Assembly: GCF_001577365.1 (NCBI RefSeq)
Contig: NZ_CP014513.1
Location: 2,728,001 to 2,792,000 of the forward strand
Length of the DNA: 64,000 nt
From: Frondihabitans sp. PAMC 28766
Lineage (GTDB): Bacteria > Actinomycetota > Actinomycetes > Actinomycetales > Microbacteriaceae
Reading direction: 5' to 3'
Shown here one piece after another: positions 27,412-37,490 of the stretch (position 1 is the first letter of the stretch; the number at the start of each line of letters is the position of its first letter). The notes under the pieces are model-generated. The model was given only the letters and a program-made list of their open reading frames with translations, made no database searches and was not told where the DNA came from. Position numbers and translations under genes: made by a program.

Positions 27412-28419
27412 TCAGAGCAGGGTCAGCGCGACCAGGCGCGACATCGCCCGGAGGTATTTCTTGCGGTAGCCGCCGGCGAGCATCTCGGGGCTGAACACCT
27501 CGTCGAGGGGTGCGCCTGACGCGATCACCTTCACCTGGGCGTCGTAGAGGCGGTCGACGAAGGCGACGAAGCGCAGGGCCTGTGTCTGGTCGCGAAGCGG
27601 CGTTACGTCACGCAGGGCCACCACGTCGAGGCCTTCGATGAGCTTGACGTACTTCGACGGGTGCACCGTCGCGAGATGCTCGATGACCGCGGCGAAGTCG
27701 TCGACCGAGACGATTCCTTTCGCGTCGTCGATGGCAGGATCCAGCGGCTCGGTCACGGTCGCGTGCGCCTCGATCTCGCGGCGGCGGTAGTCGGTGCCGT
27801 CGATGCGCAGGGTGCGGAAACGCCCCGACAGGGCCTGGATCTCGCGCAGGAAGTCGCTCGCTGCGAACCGACCCTCCCCCAGCGCGTTGGGAGGGGTGTT
27901 CGAGGTGGCCGCCATGCGCGTGCCGCTGTCGGCGAGCGTGCCGAGCAGGCGCGTCATGATCATGGTGTCGCCCGGGTCGTCGAGCTCGAACTCGTCGATG
28001 CAGATGAGCTTGGCGCCGGAGAGCTGCGAGACGGCGCCGGCGTAGCCGACGGCGCCGACGAGGGCGGTGTACTCGATGAACGTGCCGAAGTACTTCGGCC
28101 CGTCGGTGCGGTGCCAGAGCGCCGCCAGCAGGTGGGTCTTGCCGACGCCGAAGCCGCCGTCGAGGTAGAGGCCGGGCGGAGTGGTGGAGGCTGCGCGGCG
28201 CCGGAAGAGCCCCTTGGCGGGGGCAGCCGACTCGCCGAAGGTGCGGACGGCCTCGACGGCCTCGGCCTGGGACGGGTACGCCGGGTCGGGCCGGTAGTTG
28301 TCGAGGGAGGCGCCGTCGAACTGGCGAGGCGGCACGAGGTGCGCGACGATCTCGGCGGCGGAGATGGTGGGTGCGCGATCGACGAGAGACACCGTCGCCC
28401 GGGTCGTCTCGTCGGTCAT
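27412..28419 (-). CDS. zapE: ZapE/AFG1-like cell division ATPase
   Basis: A 335-aa P-loop ATPase. Walker A GGFGVGKT is at 88-95, and a Walker B-like LICIDEFELDD follows near 138. The SNTPPNALGEGRF and the C-terminal FVDRLYDAQVKVIASG segments are typical of the ZapE/AFG1 family. In Escherichia coli ZapE acts at the division site. It is divergent from the sulfurtransferase gene. A 17-bp tandem duplication covers its start codon. Confidence 0.92.
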   Translation of the reverse strand: MTDETTRATVSLVDRAPTISAAEIVAHLVPPRQFDGASLDNYRPDPAYPSQAEAVEAVRTFGESAAPAKGLFRRRAASTTPPGLYLDGGFGVGKTHLLAALWHRTDGPKYFGTFIEYTALVGAVGYAGAVSQLSGAKLICIDEFELDDPGDTMIMTRLLGTLADSGTRMAATSNTPPNALGEGRFAASDFLREIQALSGRFRTLRIDGTDYRRREIEAHATVTEPLDPAIDDAKGIVSVDDFAAVIEHLATVHPSKYVKLIEGLDVVALRDVTPLRDQTQALRFVAFVDRLYDAQVKVIASGAPLDEVFSPEMLAGGYRKKYLRAMSRLVALTLL

Positions 28420-28439
28420 GCTGTCTCGTCGGTCATGCA
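28406..28439 (-). repeat. 17-bp tandem duplication over the zapE start codon
   Basis: GTCTCGTCGGTCATGC occurs twice with a period of 17 bases. Because 17 is not a multiple of three, the upstream ATG (28436) opens a six-codon frame, MTDETA followed by TGA, whose stop overlaps the real zapE ATG as ATGA. The main protein itself begins with the near-identical MTDETT. Confidence 0.85.
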
Positions 28440-28607
28440 GCAGTGCCTCTCGAGCGGCCGGAACGCGAATGTGTGACGGACTCTTACGATCGCTCCCGGC
28501 ATAGACGGTGAGCGCCTAGCGTTGTGCGAGTGTCCGGCAGAATCGAGTTTACTGCCGTGGGCATCACGCACGAGTCGCCCGACGAGGGCGACGACAGGAG
28601 GAGAACC

Positions 28608-29534
28608 ATGTCGATCGCAAGCGATCCGTCCCCGAAGTTCAGCGACTACGCGCACCCCGAGCGCCTCGTCTCGACCGAGTGGCTCTCTGAGCGCCTCGAT
28701 CAGGTCGGGGCCCCGGGATCGGGCCTCGTCGTCGTCGAGTCGGACGAAGACGTCCTGCTCTACGAGACCGGCCACATTCCCGGCTCCGTGAAGCTCGACT
28801 GGCACACCGATCTCAACGACCCGGTGCTGCGCGACTACGTCTCGGCCGAGAAGTTCGCCGCGCTGATGAGCGAGCGCGGCATCTCGCCCGACACCACGGT
28901 GGTGGTCTACGGCGACAAGAACAACTGGTGGGCGGCCTACGCCCTCTGGGTGCTCACCCTCTTCGGCCAGAGCGACGTGCGCCTGCTGGACGGCGGCCGC
29001 GCGAAGTGGGAGGCCGAGGGGCGCGAATACACGCTCGATCAGCCGGCGGTCACCGCCTTGACCTACCCCGTCCCGGTCCGCGACGACTCGACGATCCGCG
29101 CCTTCAAAGAGGACGTGCTCGCCCACTTCGGCAGCCCGCTGATCGACGTGCGCTCGCCCGAGGAGTTCGACGGCTCCCGCACGACTGCCCCTGCCTACCC
29201 CGAGGAAGGCGCCCTTCGCGCCGGCCACATCCCGAGCGCGCAGAACGTGCCGTGGGGCAAGGCCGCGGCCGAGGACGGCACCTTCCGGTCGGTCGCCGAG
29301 CTCGACGCGATCTACCGCGACGGCGCAGGGCTCAGCGAGGGCGACGACGTGATCGCCTACTGCCGCATCGGTGAGCGCTCGAGTCACACCTGGTTCGTCC
29401 TGCATCACCTGCTCGGGTTCGAGAACGTGCGCAATTACGACGGATCCTGGACGGAGTGGGGCTCGGCCGTGCGTGTGCCGATCGTCATCGGCTCGGAGCC
29501 CGGCGACGCGCCCGTGGCTCTCGCCGCGCGATGA
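28608..29534 (+). CDS. sseA: thiosulfate sulfurtransferase (two-domain rhodanese)
   Basis: A 308-aa enzyme with two rhodanese domains. The first is inactive; the second carries the active-site loop CRIGERSS with Cys252, a type common among thiosulfate sulfurtransferases. It moves sulfane sulfur from a donor such as thiosulfate to an acceptor. The ATG is preceded by AGGAGGAG. Its stop overlaps the sufE start (ATGA), so the two are co-expressed and a role in sulfur supply for Fe-S assembly is plausible. Confidence 0.93.
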   Translation: MSIASDPSPKFSDYAHPERLVSTEWLSERLDQVGAPGSGLVVVESDEDVLLYETGHIPGSVKLDWHTDLNDPVLRDYVSAEKFAALMSERGISPDTTVVVYGDKNNWWAAYALWVLTLFGQSDVRLLDGGRAKWEAEGREYTLDQPAVTALTYPVPVRDDSTIRAFKEDVLAHFGSPLIDVRSPEEFDGSRTTAPAYPEEGALRAGHIPSAQNVPWGKAAAEDGTFRSVAELDAIYRDGAGLSEGDDVIAYCRIGERSSHTWFVLHHLLGFENVRNYDGSWTEWGSAVRVPIVIGSEPGDAPVALAAR

Positions 29535-30040
29535 GCAACGACACACCGGGCACGGCCGCCGCGGCTCTGCCGGAGGTTCTCGCCGAGATCCGGCAGGACT
29601 TCCTCGACCTCGGCGTGAAAGACCGGCTGCAGCTGCTGCTCGAGTTCTCGAACGAGCTGCCCGAGCTGCCGGCGCGCTACGCCGACCACCCCGACCTGCT
29701 CGAGCAGGTCGTCGAGTGCCAGTCGCCGGTCTACATCTTCGCCGAGGTGGAGGAGCCCTCAGCCGGCGCCTCCCCCGCCGACAGCCACGTGCACCTCTAC
29801 GCGACGGCGCCCCGCGAGGCTCCGACCACGCGCGGTTTCGCGTCGATCGTGTCGCAGGGTCTCGACGGCCTGACGGTCGCCGAGGCGCTCGGCGTGCCCG
29901 ACGACTACCCGCAGACCATCGGCCTGGTCGAGGCGGTCAGCCCGCTGCGCATCCGCGGCATGACGGCCCTGCTGGGGCGCGCCAAGCGGCAGATCCGCGA
30001 GAGGGTCGTCCCGTACGAGGCGGCGGCCAAGGCCTCGTAG
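29531..30040 (+). CDS. sufE: SufE-family Fe-S assembly/sulfur acceptor protein
   Basis: A 169-aa SufE-like protein. Cys63 in [11 protein letters not shown] is the residue that accepts persulfide sulfur from a desulfurase in this family. The helical [20 protein letters not shown] segment near the C-terminus is also typical. It is coupled to the sulfurtransferase gene by a four-base overlap, which suggests that here the sulfur donor may be the rhodanese rather than a cysteine desulfurase. That is inference from context. Confidence 0.9.
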   Translation: MSNDTPGTAAAALPEVLAEIRQDFLDLGVKDRLQLLLEFSNELPELPARYADHPDLLEQVVECQSPVYIFAEVEEPSAGASPADSHVHLYATAPREAPTTRGFASIVSQGLDGLTVAEALGVPDDYPQTIGLVEAVSPLRIRGMTALLGRAKRQIRERVVPYEAAAKAS

Positions 30041-30816
30041 TGGAGATCCGTCTCCTGCACCGGGCCGCCGAGGCCGGCCACGACGTGTCGACGCGTCTGG
30101 AGGTCGGCTCTGCCGACTCGGTCGCCCGAGCGTCGACCCAATCGGTCCTCGAAGACTGGTACCGGCCGCCGTCCGACCCGTGGCTGCGCATCAACCTCAT
30201 CACGGCGGTCTCGGGCGACGCGGCCGGCGCCGACGGCACGAGCGACACACTCTCGAACCCGGCCGACCGGGCGATCCTGAAGGCTATCCGAGACGTCGCC
30301 GACGCGGTCGTCGTCGGCGCCGCGAGCGTCCGAGCCGAGGGCTACCGTGTGCCGTCGAAGGCGCGTCTTGCGGTCGTCACGTCGTCGGGCGATCTCTCAG
30401 GCCACCGGATCGCCGACGACCTGGCCGAACGGGTCATCGTCGTCTGCCCCGCCTCTGCCGTCGATCGCGTGCAGTCGTCGCTCGGCGGCACCGTCGCGGC
30501 CTGCGCCACGATCTTCGTGGTCGACGACGCCGACGGCCGCCTGCAGCCCGCCGACATCGTCCGCGCCCTGCACGAGCAGGGCCTCACCTCGCTCATCTGC
30601 GAGGGCGGCCCGTCTCTGGCCGGTCAGTTCGTGCGTGCGGGGTTGGTCGACGAGCTGTGCCTCACGACGTCGCCGGTCGTGATCGGCAGCGGCCTGCCGG
30701 CTTTCGGCAGCGAGCGATTCGACGCGTCGAGCCTGTCGCTCACTCAGCTGCTGATCGACGACCAGAGCGCTCTGTACGCCCGCTGGCGGGTCGAAGGCGA
30801 CCGAGCCACTCTCTGA
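30040..30816 (+). CDS. RibD C-terminal-type (dihydrofolate reductase-like) reductase
   Basis: A 258-aa protein whose central and C-terminal parts match the RibD_C/pyrimidine reductase fold: RINLITAVSG near the start, ADAVVVGAASVRAEGY, and LICEGGPSLAGQFVRAGLVDELCLTTSPVVIG split over the C-terminal part. No deaminase domain is present and no riboflavin genes are nearby, so it may be a stand-alone NADPH reductase of unknown substrate. The GTG start overlaps the sufE stop (TAGTG). The last 77 bases overlap the hydrolase gene on the opposite strand. Confidence 0.82.
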   Translation: MEIRLLHRAAEAGHDVSTRLEVGSADSVARASTQSVLEDWYRPPSDPWLRINLITAVSGDAAGADGTSDTLSNPADRAILKAIRDVADAVVVGAASVRAEGYRVPSKARLAVVTSSGDLSGHRIADDLAERVIVVCPASAVDRVQSSLGGTVAACATIFVVDDADGRLQPADIVRALHEQGLTSLICEGGPSLAGQFVRAGLVDELCLTTSPVVIGSGLPAFGSERFDASSLSLTQLLIDDQSALYARWRVEGDRATL

Positions 30817-31999
30817 TGACGCGGTCGAAGCGCTCCGGGTCGATGTTCCAGAGCTTCGTGTGGCGCGCGACCGTGAAGACCTCGAAGTGGACGAGGTCGG
30901 GCAGTGCTTTCGCCAGGGCGTGAGCCGACGTCGACGGCACGAAGCCATCGTCGTCGCTGTGCAGGATCAGAGTCGGCACGGTGATCTGGTCGGCCCCGCT
31001 CACCAGATCGAGCGCATCGAAGTTGATCGGCTCGGCCTGCCCGGTGATCGCCGACAGGTGCGGGCCGCCGAGGATCGACAGCACGATGTCCTGCATGGGC
31101 ATCGGCAGATGCAGGTGGTCGCCCTGGTAGCGGAGCGTGGTGCGCCAGTCGACGACCGCGGACTCGAGGACGACGCCGCGGATGACGTCGCCGTGTCGGC
31201 TGTGCAGCAGGGTCTGCAGGACGAGGGCGCCGCCCATCGACCAGCCCATGAGCACGATGTCGGTGGCGCCGTGGCCGGTGGCGTAGTCGATCGCGGCCTC
31301 GACGTCGGCCCACTCGGTCAGGCCGAGCCCGTAACGGTGGTCGTCGGAGGCCGGCGCCTCGCCGTCGTTGCGGTACGAGACGACGAGCGAGGCCCAGCCC
31401 GCCTCGCGGAAGGATGGGACGGCCCGCAGCGTCTCGGCCCGGACGACGCCGCGACCGTGCACGATGATCGCCCAGCGGCCGCCGAGGGTGTCGTCGCCCG
31501 GCACTGCGTCGACGGGCGGCACGAGCCACGCGGGCGCCGGGCCGATCGGCGTGTCGACGCGCACCTCGGTGAAAGGCAGCCCGAGGTCGGCGGGGCGGCG
31601 GTAGTACCAGCCGAGCAGGCCGCCGCGCTTGGCCGACGAGAGGACCCCGTCGTCGACGGCGTCGACCCGGCGCACGACGACGTCGCCGTTGTCGTGCACG
31701 ATCTCGCCGAGGCGCGCATAACCGCGGCCGTCGTCGAAGTGGAACCCATAGCGGCCCGGCAGGCGAGTGTCGGGGGTCGAAGTGAGGGCGACGGTGCGCG
31801 CCCTGCGGTCGACCGAGATGATCCGGATCCGCTCGTGATGGGTCTTCGCGGGCGTCACGATGAAGCGGGCCACGGCGTAGGTGAGCCCGGCGAAACCCAC
31901 GGCAGCGAGGGTCGCGGCCCCGCCCAGCGTGATCGCAGCAATGGTGCCGAGCTTTCGCGACGTCGACCTCGGGGTGCCCCCCGGCACGACACGTGTCAT
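30740..31999 (-). CDS. membrane-anchored alpha/beta hydrolase
   Basis: A 419-aa protein with one N-terminal transmembrane helix (about residues 18-42) and a C-terminal alpha/beta-hydrolase domain. The nucleophile elbow GWSMGG places Ser254; Asp and His candidates occur in LILHSDDDGFVP and FTVARHTKLWN. The substrate is unknown. It is convergent with the RibD-like gene, overlapping it by 77 bases, and divergent from the DUF3000 gene. Confidence 0.87.
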   Translation of the reverse strand: MTRVVPGGTPRSTSRKLGTIAAITLGGAATLAAVGFAGLTYAVARFIVTPAKTHHERIRIISVDRRARTVALTSTPDTRLPGRYGFHFDDGRGYARLGEIVHDNGDVVVRRVDAVDDGVLSSAKRGGLLGWYYRRPADLGLPFTEVRVDTPIGPAPAWLVPPVDAVPGDDTLGGRWAIIVHGRGVVRAETLRAVPSFREAGWASLVVSYRNDGEAPASDDHRYGLGLTEWADVEAAIDYATGHGATDIVLMGWSMGGALVLQTLLHSRHGDVIRGVVLESAVVDWRTTLRYQGDHLHLPMPMQDIVLSILGGPHLSAITGQAEPINFDALDLVSGADQITVPTLILHSDDDGFVPSTSAHALAKALPDLVHFEVFTVARHTKLWNIDPERFDRVIREWLGRLRPASGRTERSGRRSAAE

Positions 32000-32106
32000 C
32001 GAACTGCCTTCTCTGGGCGAACGGGCCGTCAGCTGCTGCCTCTGTCGCCGAGCTCTCCCCGGCGTGCCTCTGGCCACCGGTTCGTCATCGAGCCTAGTCT
32101 TCTGAC

Positions 32107-32715
32107 GTGTCCGAAACTCCCTCAGGTCCCCTCGGGGCCCCCGATGTGCCGGCGCCTTTCGCCCACGCGGTCGAGGCGATCCGGGCCCTCGAGGCGCGCG
32201 ATGATCTGGCGGTCACCGAGATCCCGGCCCCGAAGGGTCTCGCGCCGCACGCCTTCGCCCTGGCGGCCGACATCGTCGGCGCGCGAGACCTGCCCGACCC
32301 CGAGCTCGGCACCGGGCGCTTCATCGTGCTCTACGACACCGACGAACCCGAGCAGTGGGGTGGCCCCTGGCGGGTCGTCAGCTTCGCGCAGGCTCCGCTC
32401 GAGGTCGAGATCGGCCTCGACCCGTTCGTCGCCGACGTCGCCTGGTCGTGGCTCGTCGACTCGCTCGGGGCCAACGGCGCTTCCTACCAGCTGGCTTCCG
32501 GCACGGCCACGAAGATCCTGTCGAGCGGCTACGGCGAGCTCGCAGGCCAGGGCGACGGCGCCCAGCTCGAGCTGCGGTCGTCGTGGTCGCCGACCGACGA
32601 TGATCTCGCCCCGCACGTGGAGGCGTGGACCGAACTGATCTGCACTCTCGCCGGGCTGCCGCCCACCGCCGAGGGCGTCACCCTGCTGGCATCGAGAAGG
32701 GTCGGGCGTGACTGA
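32107..32715 (+). CDS. DUF3000 domain protein
   Basis: A 202-aa soluble protein of a family restricted to actinobacteria; the function is unknown. The conserved WRVVSFAQAPLEVEIGLDPF block and the neighbouring RNase D gene identify it. A TAGTCT hexamer ends exactly six bases before the GTG and no Shine-Dalgarno is present, so the message is probably leaderless. It overlaps the RNase D gene by eight bases and is co-transcribed with it. Confidence 0.88.
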   Translation: MSETPSGPLGAPDVPAPFAHAVEAIRALEARDDLAVTEIPAPKGLAPHAFALAADIVGARDLPDPELGTGRFIVLYDTDEPEQWGGPWRVVSFAQAPLEVEIGLDPFVADVAWSWLVDSLGANGASYQLASGTATKILSSGYGELAGQGDGAQLELRSSWSPTDDDLAPHVEAWTELICTLAGLPPTAEGVTLLASRRVGRD

Positions 32716-33994
32716 CGGCGCCCGTGAGGATCCTGAGGCCGTCGCGCCCGTTTCCGTTCCTCCCGTCGCCCGCGTGGCGACCGCCGACGACGATCACGGC
32801 TTCGTCGACGTCATCGACACCCGCGAGGCGTACCTCGAGGCAGTCGACGCCATCGCGAAAGGCCACGGGCCCATCTCGATCGACGCCGAGCGGGCCAGCG
32901 GCTATCGCTACTCACAGCGTGCCTACCTGATCCAGATTTTTCGTCGCGGCTCGGGCGTCTTCCTCTTCGACCCGCCGGCGATCGGCTCGATGAGCGAGCT
33001 CAACGACGTGATCCGCGACGACGAATGGATCCTGCATGCCGCGTCGCAAGACCTGGCGTGCCTCCGTGAGGTTGGCCTCGACCCGACCCGGATCTTCGAC
33101 ACCGAGCTGGGCGCACGCCTGGCCGGAATGCCGCGGGTCGGCCTCGGTGCCGTGGTCGAAGAGCTGCTCGGCATCCACCTCGCCAAAGAGCACTCGGCGG
33201 CCGACTGGTCGACGAGGCCCCTGCCGCAGAGCTGGCTGGTCTACGCCGCCCTTGATGTCGAGCTGCTGGTCGACCTCCGCGACGCGATGTACGAGCTGCT
33301 CGACGGGCAGGAGAAGATCGAGATCGCCGAGGAGGAGTTCGAGGCGACCCTGCACCGCGACGCCAAGCCGCCGCGACAGGAGCCCTGGCGCCGCACCTCG
33401 GGTCTGTCGACCCTCCGCGGGCAGCGCGCCCTCGGGCTCGTACGCGAGCTGTGGGAGGCGCGCGACGCGTACGCCATCGAGGTCGACACGTCGCCCGGGC
33501 GCCTCCTGCCCGACTCGTCGATCATCGCCGCGGTGCGAGGCAACGCGCAGACCAAGCGCGACCTCGGCGCCCAGAAGGACTTCGTCGGCCGCGCCAGCCG
33601 CACCGAGCTGGCACGTTGGTGGGCCGCCCTCGAACGCGGTCGCGCTTCGTCCGATCTGCCGTCGCTGCGCGGACCTTCGACCGACACCCTGCCGCCGCCG
33701 CGCTCGTGGATCGACCGCGCCCCTGAGGCCGACGCCCGCTACAAGGCCGCACGCCCCAAGATGCAGCACATGTCGGAGGCGATGTCGATCCCGGTCGAGA
33801 ACCTCCTGACACCGGATCACCTGCGCCGCGTCGCGTGGGACATGCCCGCGGTGCTCGACGTCGAGCACATCGGCGCGGCCCTCCGCGATGCGGGGGCGCG
33901 CGAATGGCAGATCCGTGTCACGGCGCCGGCCATCACACAGGCCTTTGTCGAGGCCGGCCAATCGCTTCGCGACGGCGCCGACGACCCCTCGTAG
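32708..33994 (+). CDS. rnd: ribonuclease D-like 3'-5' exonuclease with HRDC domain
   Basis: A 428-aa protein. The N-terminal DEDDy exonuclease domain shows Asp59 and Glu61 in SIDAERA, Asp115 in HAASQDL, and Tyr179 with Asp183 in LVYAALDVELL, so all catalytic residues are present. An HRDC nucleic-acid-binding domain follows around residues 235-320. Likely roles are tRNA or stable-RNA 3' processing. GTG start; overlaps the DUF3000 gene. Confidence 0.94.
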   Translation: MTDGAREDPEAVAPVSVPPVARVATADDDHGFVDVIDTREAYLEAVDAIAKGHGPISIDAERASGYRYSQRAYLIQIFRRGSGVFLFDPPAIGSMSELNDVIRDDEWILHAASQDLACLREVGLDPTRIFDTELGARLAGMPRVGLGAVVEELLGIHLAKEHSAADWSTRPLPQSWLVYAALDVELLVDLRDAMYELLDGQEKIEIAEEEFEATLHRDAKPPRQEPWRRTSGLSTLRGQRALGLVRELWEARDAYAIEVDTSPGRLLPDSSIIAAVRGNAQTKRDLGAQKDFVGRASRTELARWWAALERGRASSDLPSLRGPSTDTLPPPRSWIDRAPEADARYKAARPKMQHMSEAMSIPVENLLTPDHLRRVAWDMPAVLDVEHIGAALRDAGAREWQIRVTAPAITQAFVEAGQSLRDGADDPS

Positions 33995-34071
33995 GTTTCG
34001 TCACACCGACTCGTCGGCCCACAGGTGTCGCTCGTAGGATTCACGTCAGAACCGTGAATACAGGAGGCAAC

Positions 34072-35273
34072 GTGGCCGAAAGAGCAGAAGTCGTGTTCGT
34101 CGACGGGGTCCGTACCCCGTTCGGGCGAGCCGGCGAAAAAGGCATGTACTGGCAGACCCGGGCAGACGATCTGGTGGTCAAGGCGATGAAGGGGCTGCTC
34201 GAACGCAACCCCGAGCTCGACCGTGCGGCCGTCGACGACGTCGCGATCGCCGCCACCACGCAGCAGGGCGACCAGGGGCTCACCCTCGGGCGCACCACGG
34301 CGCTGCTGGCGGGCCTGCCCGAGTCGGTGCCCGGCTATGCCATCGACCGCATGTGCGCCGGCGCCATGACGAGCGTCACCACCGTGGCGGGGGCCGTCGC
34401 CTTCGGCGCCTACGACTTCGCCCTCGCCGGCGGCGTCGAGCACATGGGGCGCCACCCGATGGGCTTCGGGGCCGACCCCAACCCGCGCTTCCTCAGCGAG
34501 CGGCTCGTCAGCGCCGAGGCGCTCAACATGGGCAACACCGCAGAGCGAATCCACGATCGCTTCCCGTCGCTGACGAAGGAGCGCTCGGACCACTTCGCCC
34601 TGCGATCGCAGCAGAAGGTCGCCGCCGCCTACGAATCGGGGCAGATCCAGCCCGACCTCGTCTCGGTCGCCGTCAAGAGCGACGCCGGCTGGGGCTCGCC
34701 GACCGCGACGAAGCGCCCCGGCCGGAGACCACCATGGAGGGGCTCGCCGCGCTGCGCACCCCGTTCCGGCCGCACGGCCGTGTCACCGCCGGCAACTCGT
34801 CCGGCCTGAACGACGGCGCCACTGTCAGCCTGATCGCGTCGGAGAGCGCCGCTCGTGCCGCCGGCATGACGCCGAAGATGCGCCTCACGAGCTTCGCCTT
34901 CGCCGGAGTCGAGCCCGAGATCATGGGGATCGGCCCGGTGCCCGCGTCCGAGAAGGCACTCCGCAAGGCGGGGCTCACCATCTCCGACATCGGGTTGTTC
35001 GAACTCAACGAGGCGTTCGCCGTGCAGGTGCTCTCGCTGCTCGACCACTTCGGCATCGACGACGACGACGAGCGCGTCAACCTGTGGGGTGGCGCGATCG
35101 CTGTCGGCCACCCGCTCGCCTCGTCGGGCGTCCGCCTGATGATTCAGCTCGCGCGCCAGTTCGAGCAGCACCCCGAGGTGCGCTACGGCATGACGGCCAT
35201 GTGCATCGGCCTCGGCCAGGGCGGCAGCGTCATCTGGGAGAACCCGCACTTCGACGGAAGGAAGCGCAAATGA
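34072..35273 (+). pseudogene. fadA: acetyl-CoA acyltransferase (thiolase), interrupted by a -1 frameshift
   Basis: A thiolase of fatty-acid beta-oxidation, read in two frames. The first part (GTG with AGGAGG upstream) has the nucleophile Cys in IDRMCAGAMTSV. The second has IAVGHPLASSG and the Cys of AMCIGLGQGG. The join lies at the G-run 34691-34694: adding one G restores GWGLADRDEAPRPETTMEGL. No residue block is missing, so the protein would be about 400 aa and complete if that base were restored. It is coupled to fadB by an ATGA overlap. A sequencing or assembly error is as likely as true inactivation. Confidence 0.85.
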
Positions 35274-37392
35274 GCGTGGAGGCAGCAGAACTCGTGGCAC
35301 AGTCTCAAGACGAAGTGGTCACGCACTCGTATGTCCGCGATGTCACCCTTCCGTCGGGTCGCATCCTGGCCCTCGTCACCCTCGACAACGGTCGCGACCA
35401 CCGTCGACCGTCGACTCTCGGCCCGGTCACCCTCGTGGAGTTCCGCGACACGCTCGACGTGCTGCGGGCTCGCGCCGCCGCCGGTGCGATCCAGGCGATC
35501 GGCGTGACCGGCAAGCCGTACTTTCTCGCCGCGGGTGCCGACCTCTCGCAGGCCGCGACGATCTCCTCGCGCGAGGTCGGCAAGAAGATGGCGCAGCTCG
35601 GCCACGAGGCGCTCGGCAAACTGCACGACGCCGGTGTGCCGACGTTCGTGTTCGTCAACGGGCTCGCGCTCGGTGGCGGCATGGAGATCGCGCTCAACGC
35701 CGATTACCGCACCGTCGACGCCACCGCCCCGGCTCTGGGCTTCCCCGAGGTCTTCCTCGGCATCATCCCCGGCTGGGGTGGCGCCTGGCTGCTGCCGAAC
35801 CTGATCGGTATCGAGAACGCCCTCAAGGTGATCATCGAGAACCCGCTCAAGAACAACCGCACCCTGAAAGCGAAGGACGCCCTCGAGCTCGGCATCGTCG
35901 ACGTGATGTTCTCGTCGGCGGCCTTCCTCGAAGACAGCCTGAAGTGGGCCGACGGCGTGCTCGGCGGGTCGATCGAGGTCGACCGGCCGCATGTGCCCGG
36001 CAAGATCGAACGAGCCGTGAAGTGGGACGCCGCCATCGGCATCGCGCGCAAGTCGCTGGAGTCGCGCATCGGCACGGTCGCGAAGTCGCCGTACCGCGCC
36101 CTCGAGCTGCTGGCCGGCGCGAAGAAGGCCTCCCGCGAAGAGGGTTTCGCGGCCGAGGACGAGGCCCTCGCCGACCTCATCTCGGGTGACCAGTTCCGTG
36201 CCTCCATCTACGCCTTCGATCTCGTGCAGAAGCGCGCCAAGCACCCCGCCGGCGCTCCCTCCCCGACCTCGCGCGCAAGATCACCAAGGTCGGCATCGTC
36301 GGCGCGGGGCTCATGGCGTCGCAGTTCGCTCTCCTGTTCGTGCGCAAGCTGCGCGTGCCCGTGGTCATCACCGACATCGACCAGGGTCGCGTCGACAAAG
36401 GTGTCACGGGCATTCGCGCATCGATCGACGAGCTGCAGGTCAAGGGCCGGATCTCGCAGGACGAGTCGAACCGCCTCAAGGCGCTCATCTCGGGAACGAC
36501 AGACATTGCCGACTTCGCCGACGCCGACTGGGTCATCGAGGCCGTCTTCGAAGAGCTGAAGGTCAAGCAGGAGGTGTTCGCGAACGTCGAGAAGGTGGTC
36601 TCCGACACCTGCATCCTGGCGACCAACACGTCGTCGCTCTCGGTGACGGCGATCGGGTCGGGGCTCGCGAACCCCTCGCGGCTCGTCGGCTTCCACTTCT
36701 TCAACCCCGTGGCCGTGATGCCGCTGGTCGAGGTGGTCAACACCGACGCGACCGACGACGAGACGCTGTCGACCGCGATGGTCGTGGCGAAGACGCTCGG
36801 CAAGAACGCCGTCATCACGAAGGACGCCCCTGGGTTCGTCGTCAACCGGATCCTTGCGAAGCTGCTGGGCGAGGCGATGCATGCCGTCGAGACCGGTACG
36901 CCCTTCGAGGTCGTCGACCGCGCCACCGCCCCGTTCGGCCTGCCGATGACGCCGTTCGAGCTGCTCGAGCTCGTCGGGCTGAAGGTGGGCGCGCACGTGC
37001 TCGACACGCACCACGCCGCGTTCCCCGACCGCTTCTTCGAGAGCGAAGGCCTTCACCGCCTGGCCGACTACGGCCACATCTTCGAACGCGACGCCAAAGG
37101 CAAGCGCAAGGGATTCGACAAGAAGGCCGTCGCGCTGGCGTCCGGGCCCGGCAAGGCGATGACCGAGAAAGAGCTGCAGACCAGGATCGAAGACGGGCTG
37201 GCCGACGAGATCGGCCGCATGCTCGACGCGGCAGTCGTCGCGGCACCGGAAGACATCGATCTCTGCCTCATCCTCGGCGCGGGCTACCCCTTCCAGATGG
37301 GTGGAGCGACGCCCTACCTCGACCGCGTCGGCGCCTCCGACCGCGTGCGCGGCCGCAAGTTCCACGACCCGGCCATCGTCGGCGTCGCCTGA
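35270..37392 (+). pseudogene. fadB: fatty-acid oxidation multienzyme FadB (enoyl-CoA hydratase / 3-hydroxyacyl-CoA dehydrogenase), interrupted by a -1 frameshift
   Basis: About 707 residues in two frames. The N-terminal crotonase domain has the oxyanion-hole element GLALGGGMEIALNADYR; the C-terminal part starts with the NAD-binding VGIVGAGLMASQFA and contains GFHFFNPVAVMPLVEVV. Frame changes at the C-run 36261-36264; one more C restores PSPDLARKITKVGIVGAG. Together with the thiolase upstream it would complete beta-oxidation. As with fadA, nothing else is damaged. Confidence 0.86.
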
Positions 37393-37404
37393 TCCCAACT
37401 CCCG

Positions 37405-37490
37405 CCCCCTCCGTTTTACCTATAGGTAAGGCCCTCCCGACAGAAAATTTCTGTTGGGGAGGGCCGCACCTATAGGTAGAACGGAGGGGG
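37405..37490. repeat. TACCTATAGGTA palindromic element, copy 1
   Basis: A nested inverted repeat filling the fadB/dxs convergent gap. The outer 11-bp stem CCCCCTCCGTT/AACGGAGGGGG encloses two copies of the palindrome ACCTATAGGTA (37418 and 37468). Inside these, GGCCCTCCC/GGGAGGGCC encloses the palindrome ACAGAAA-ATTTCTGT. Related elements occur at 47121 and 52179. Bidirectional termination is likely in this place. Confidence 0.85.

Noticed and set aside
28522..28607. TTG-initiated frame beginning Met-Cys-Glu-Cys-Pro ahead of the sulfurtransferase, considered as a Cys-responsive attenuator peptide
   Set aside because: There is no run of Cys codons, no Shine-Dalgarno and no mapped transcript start; the two Cys codons can be chance.
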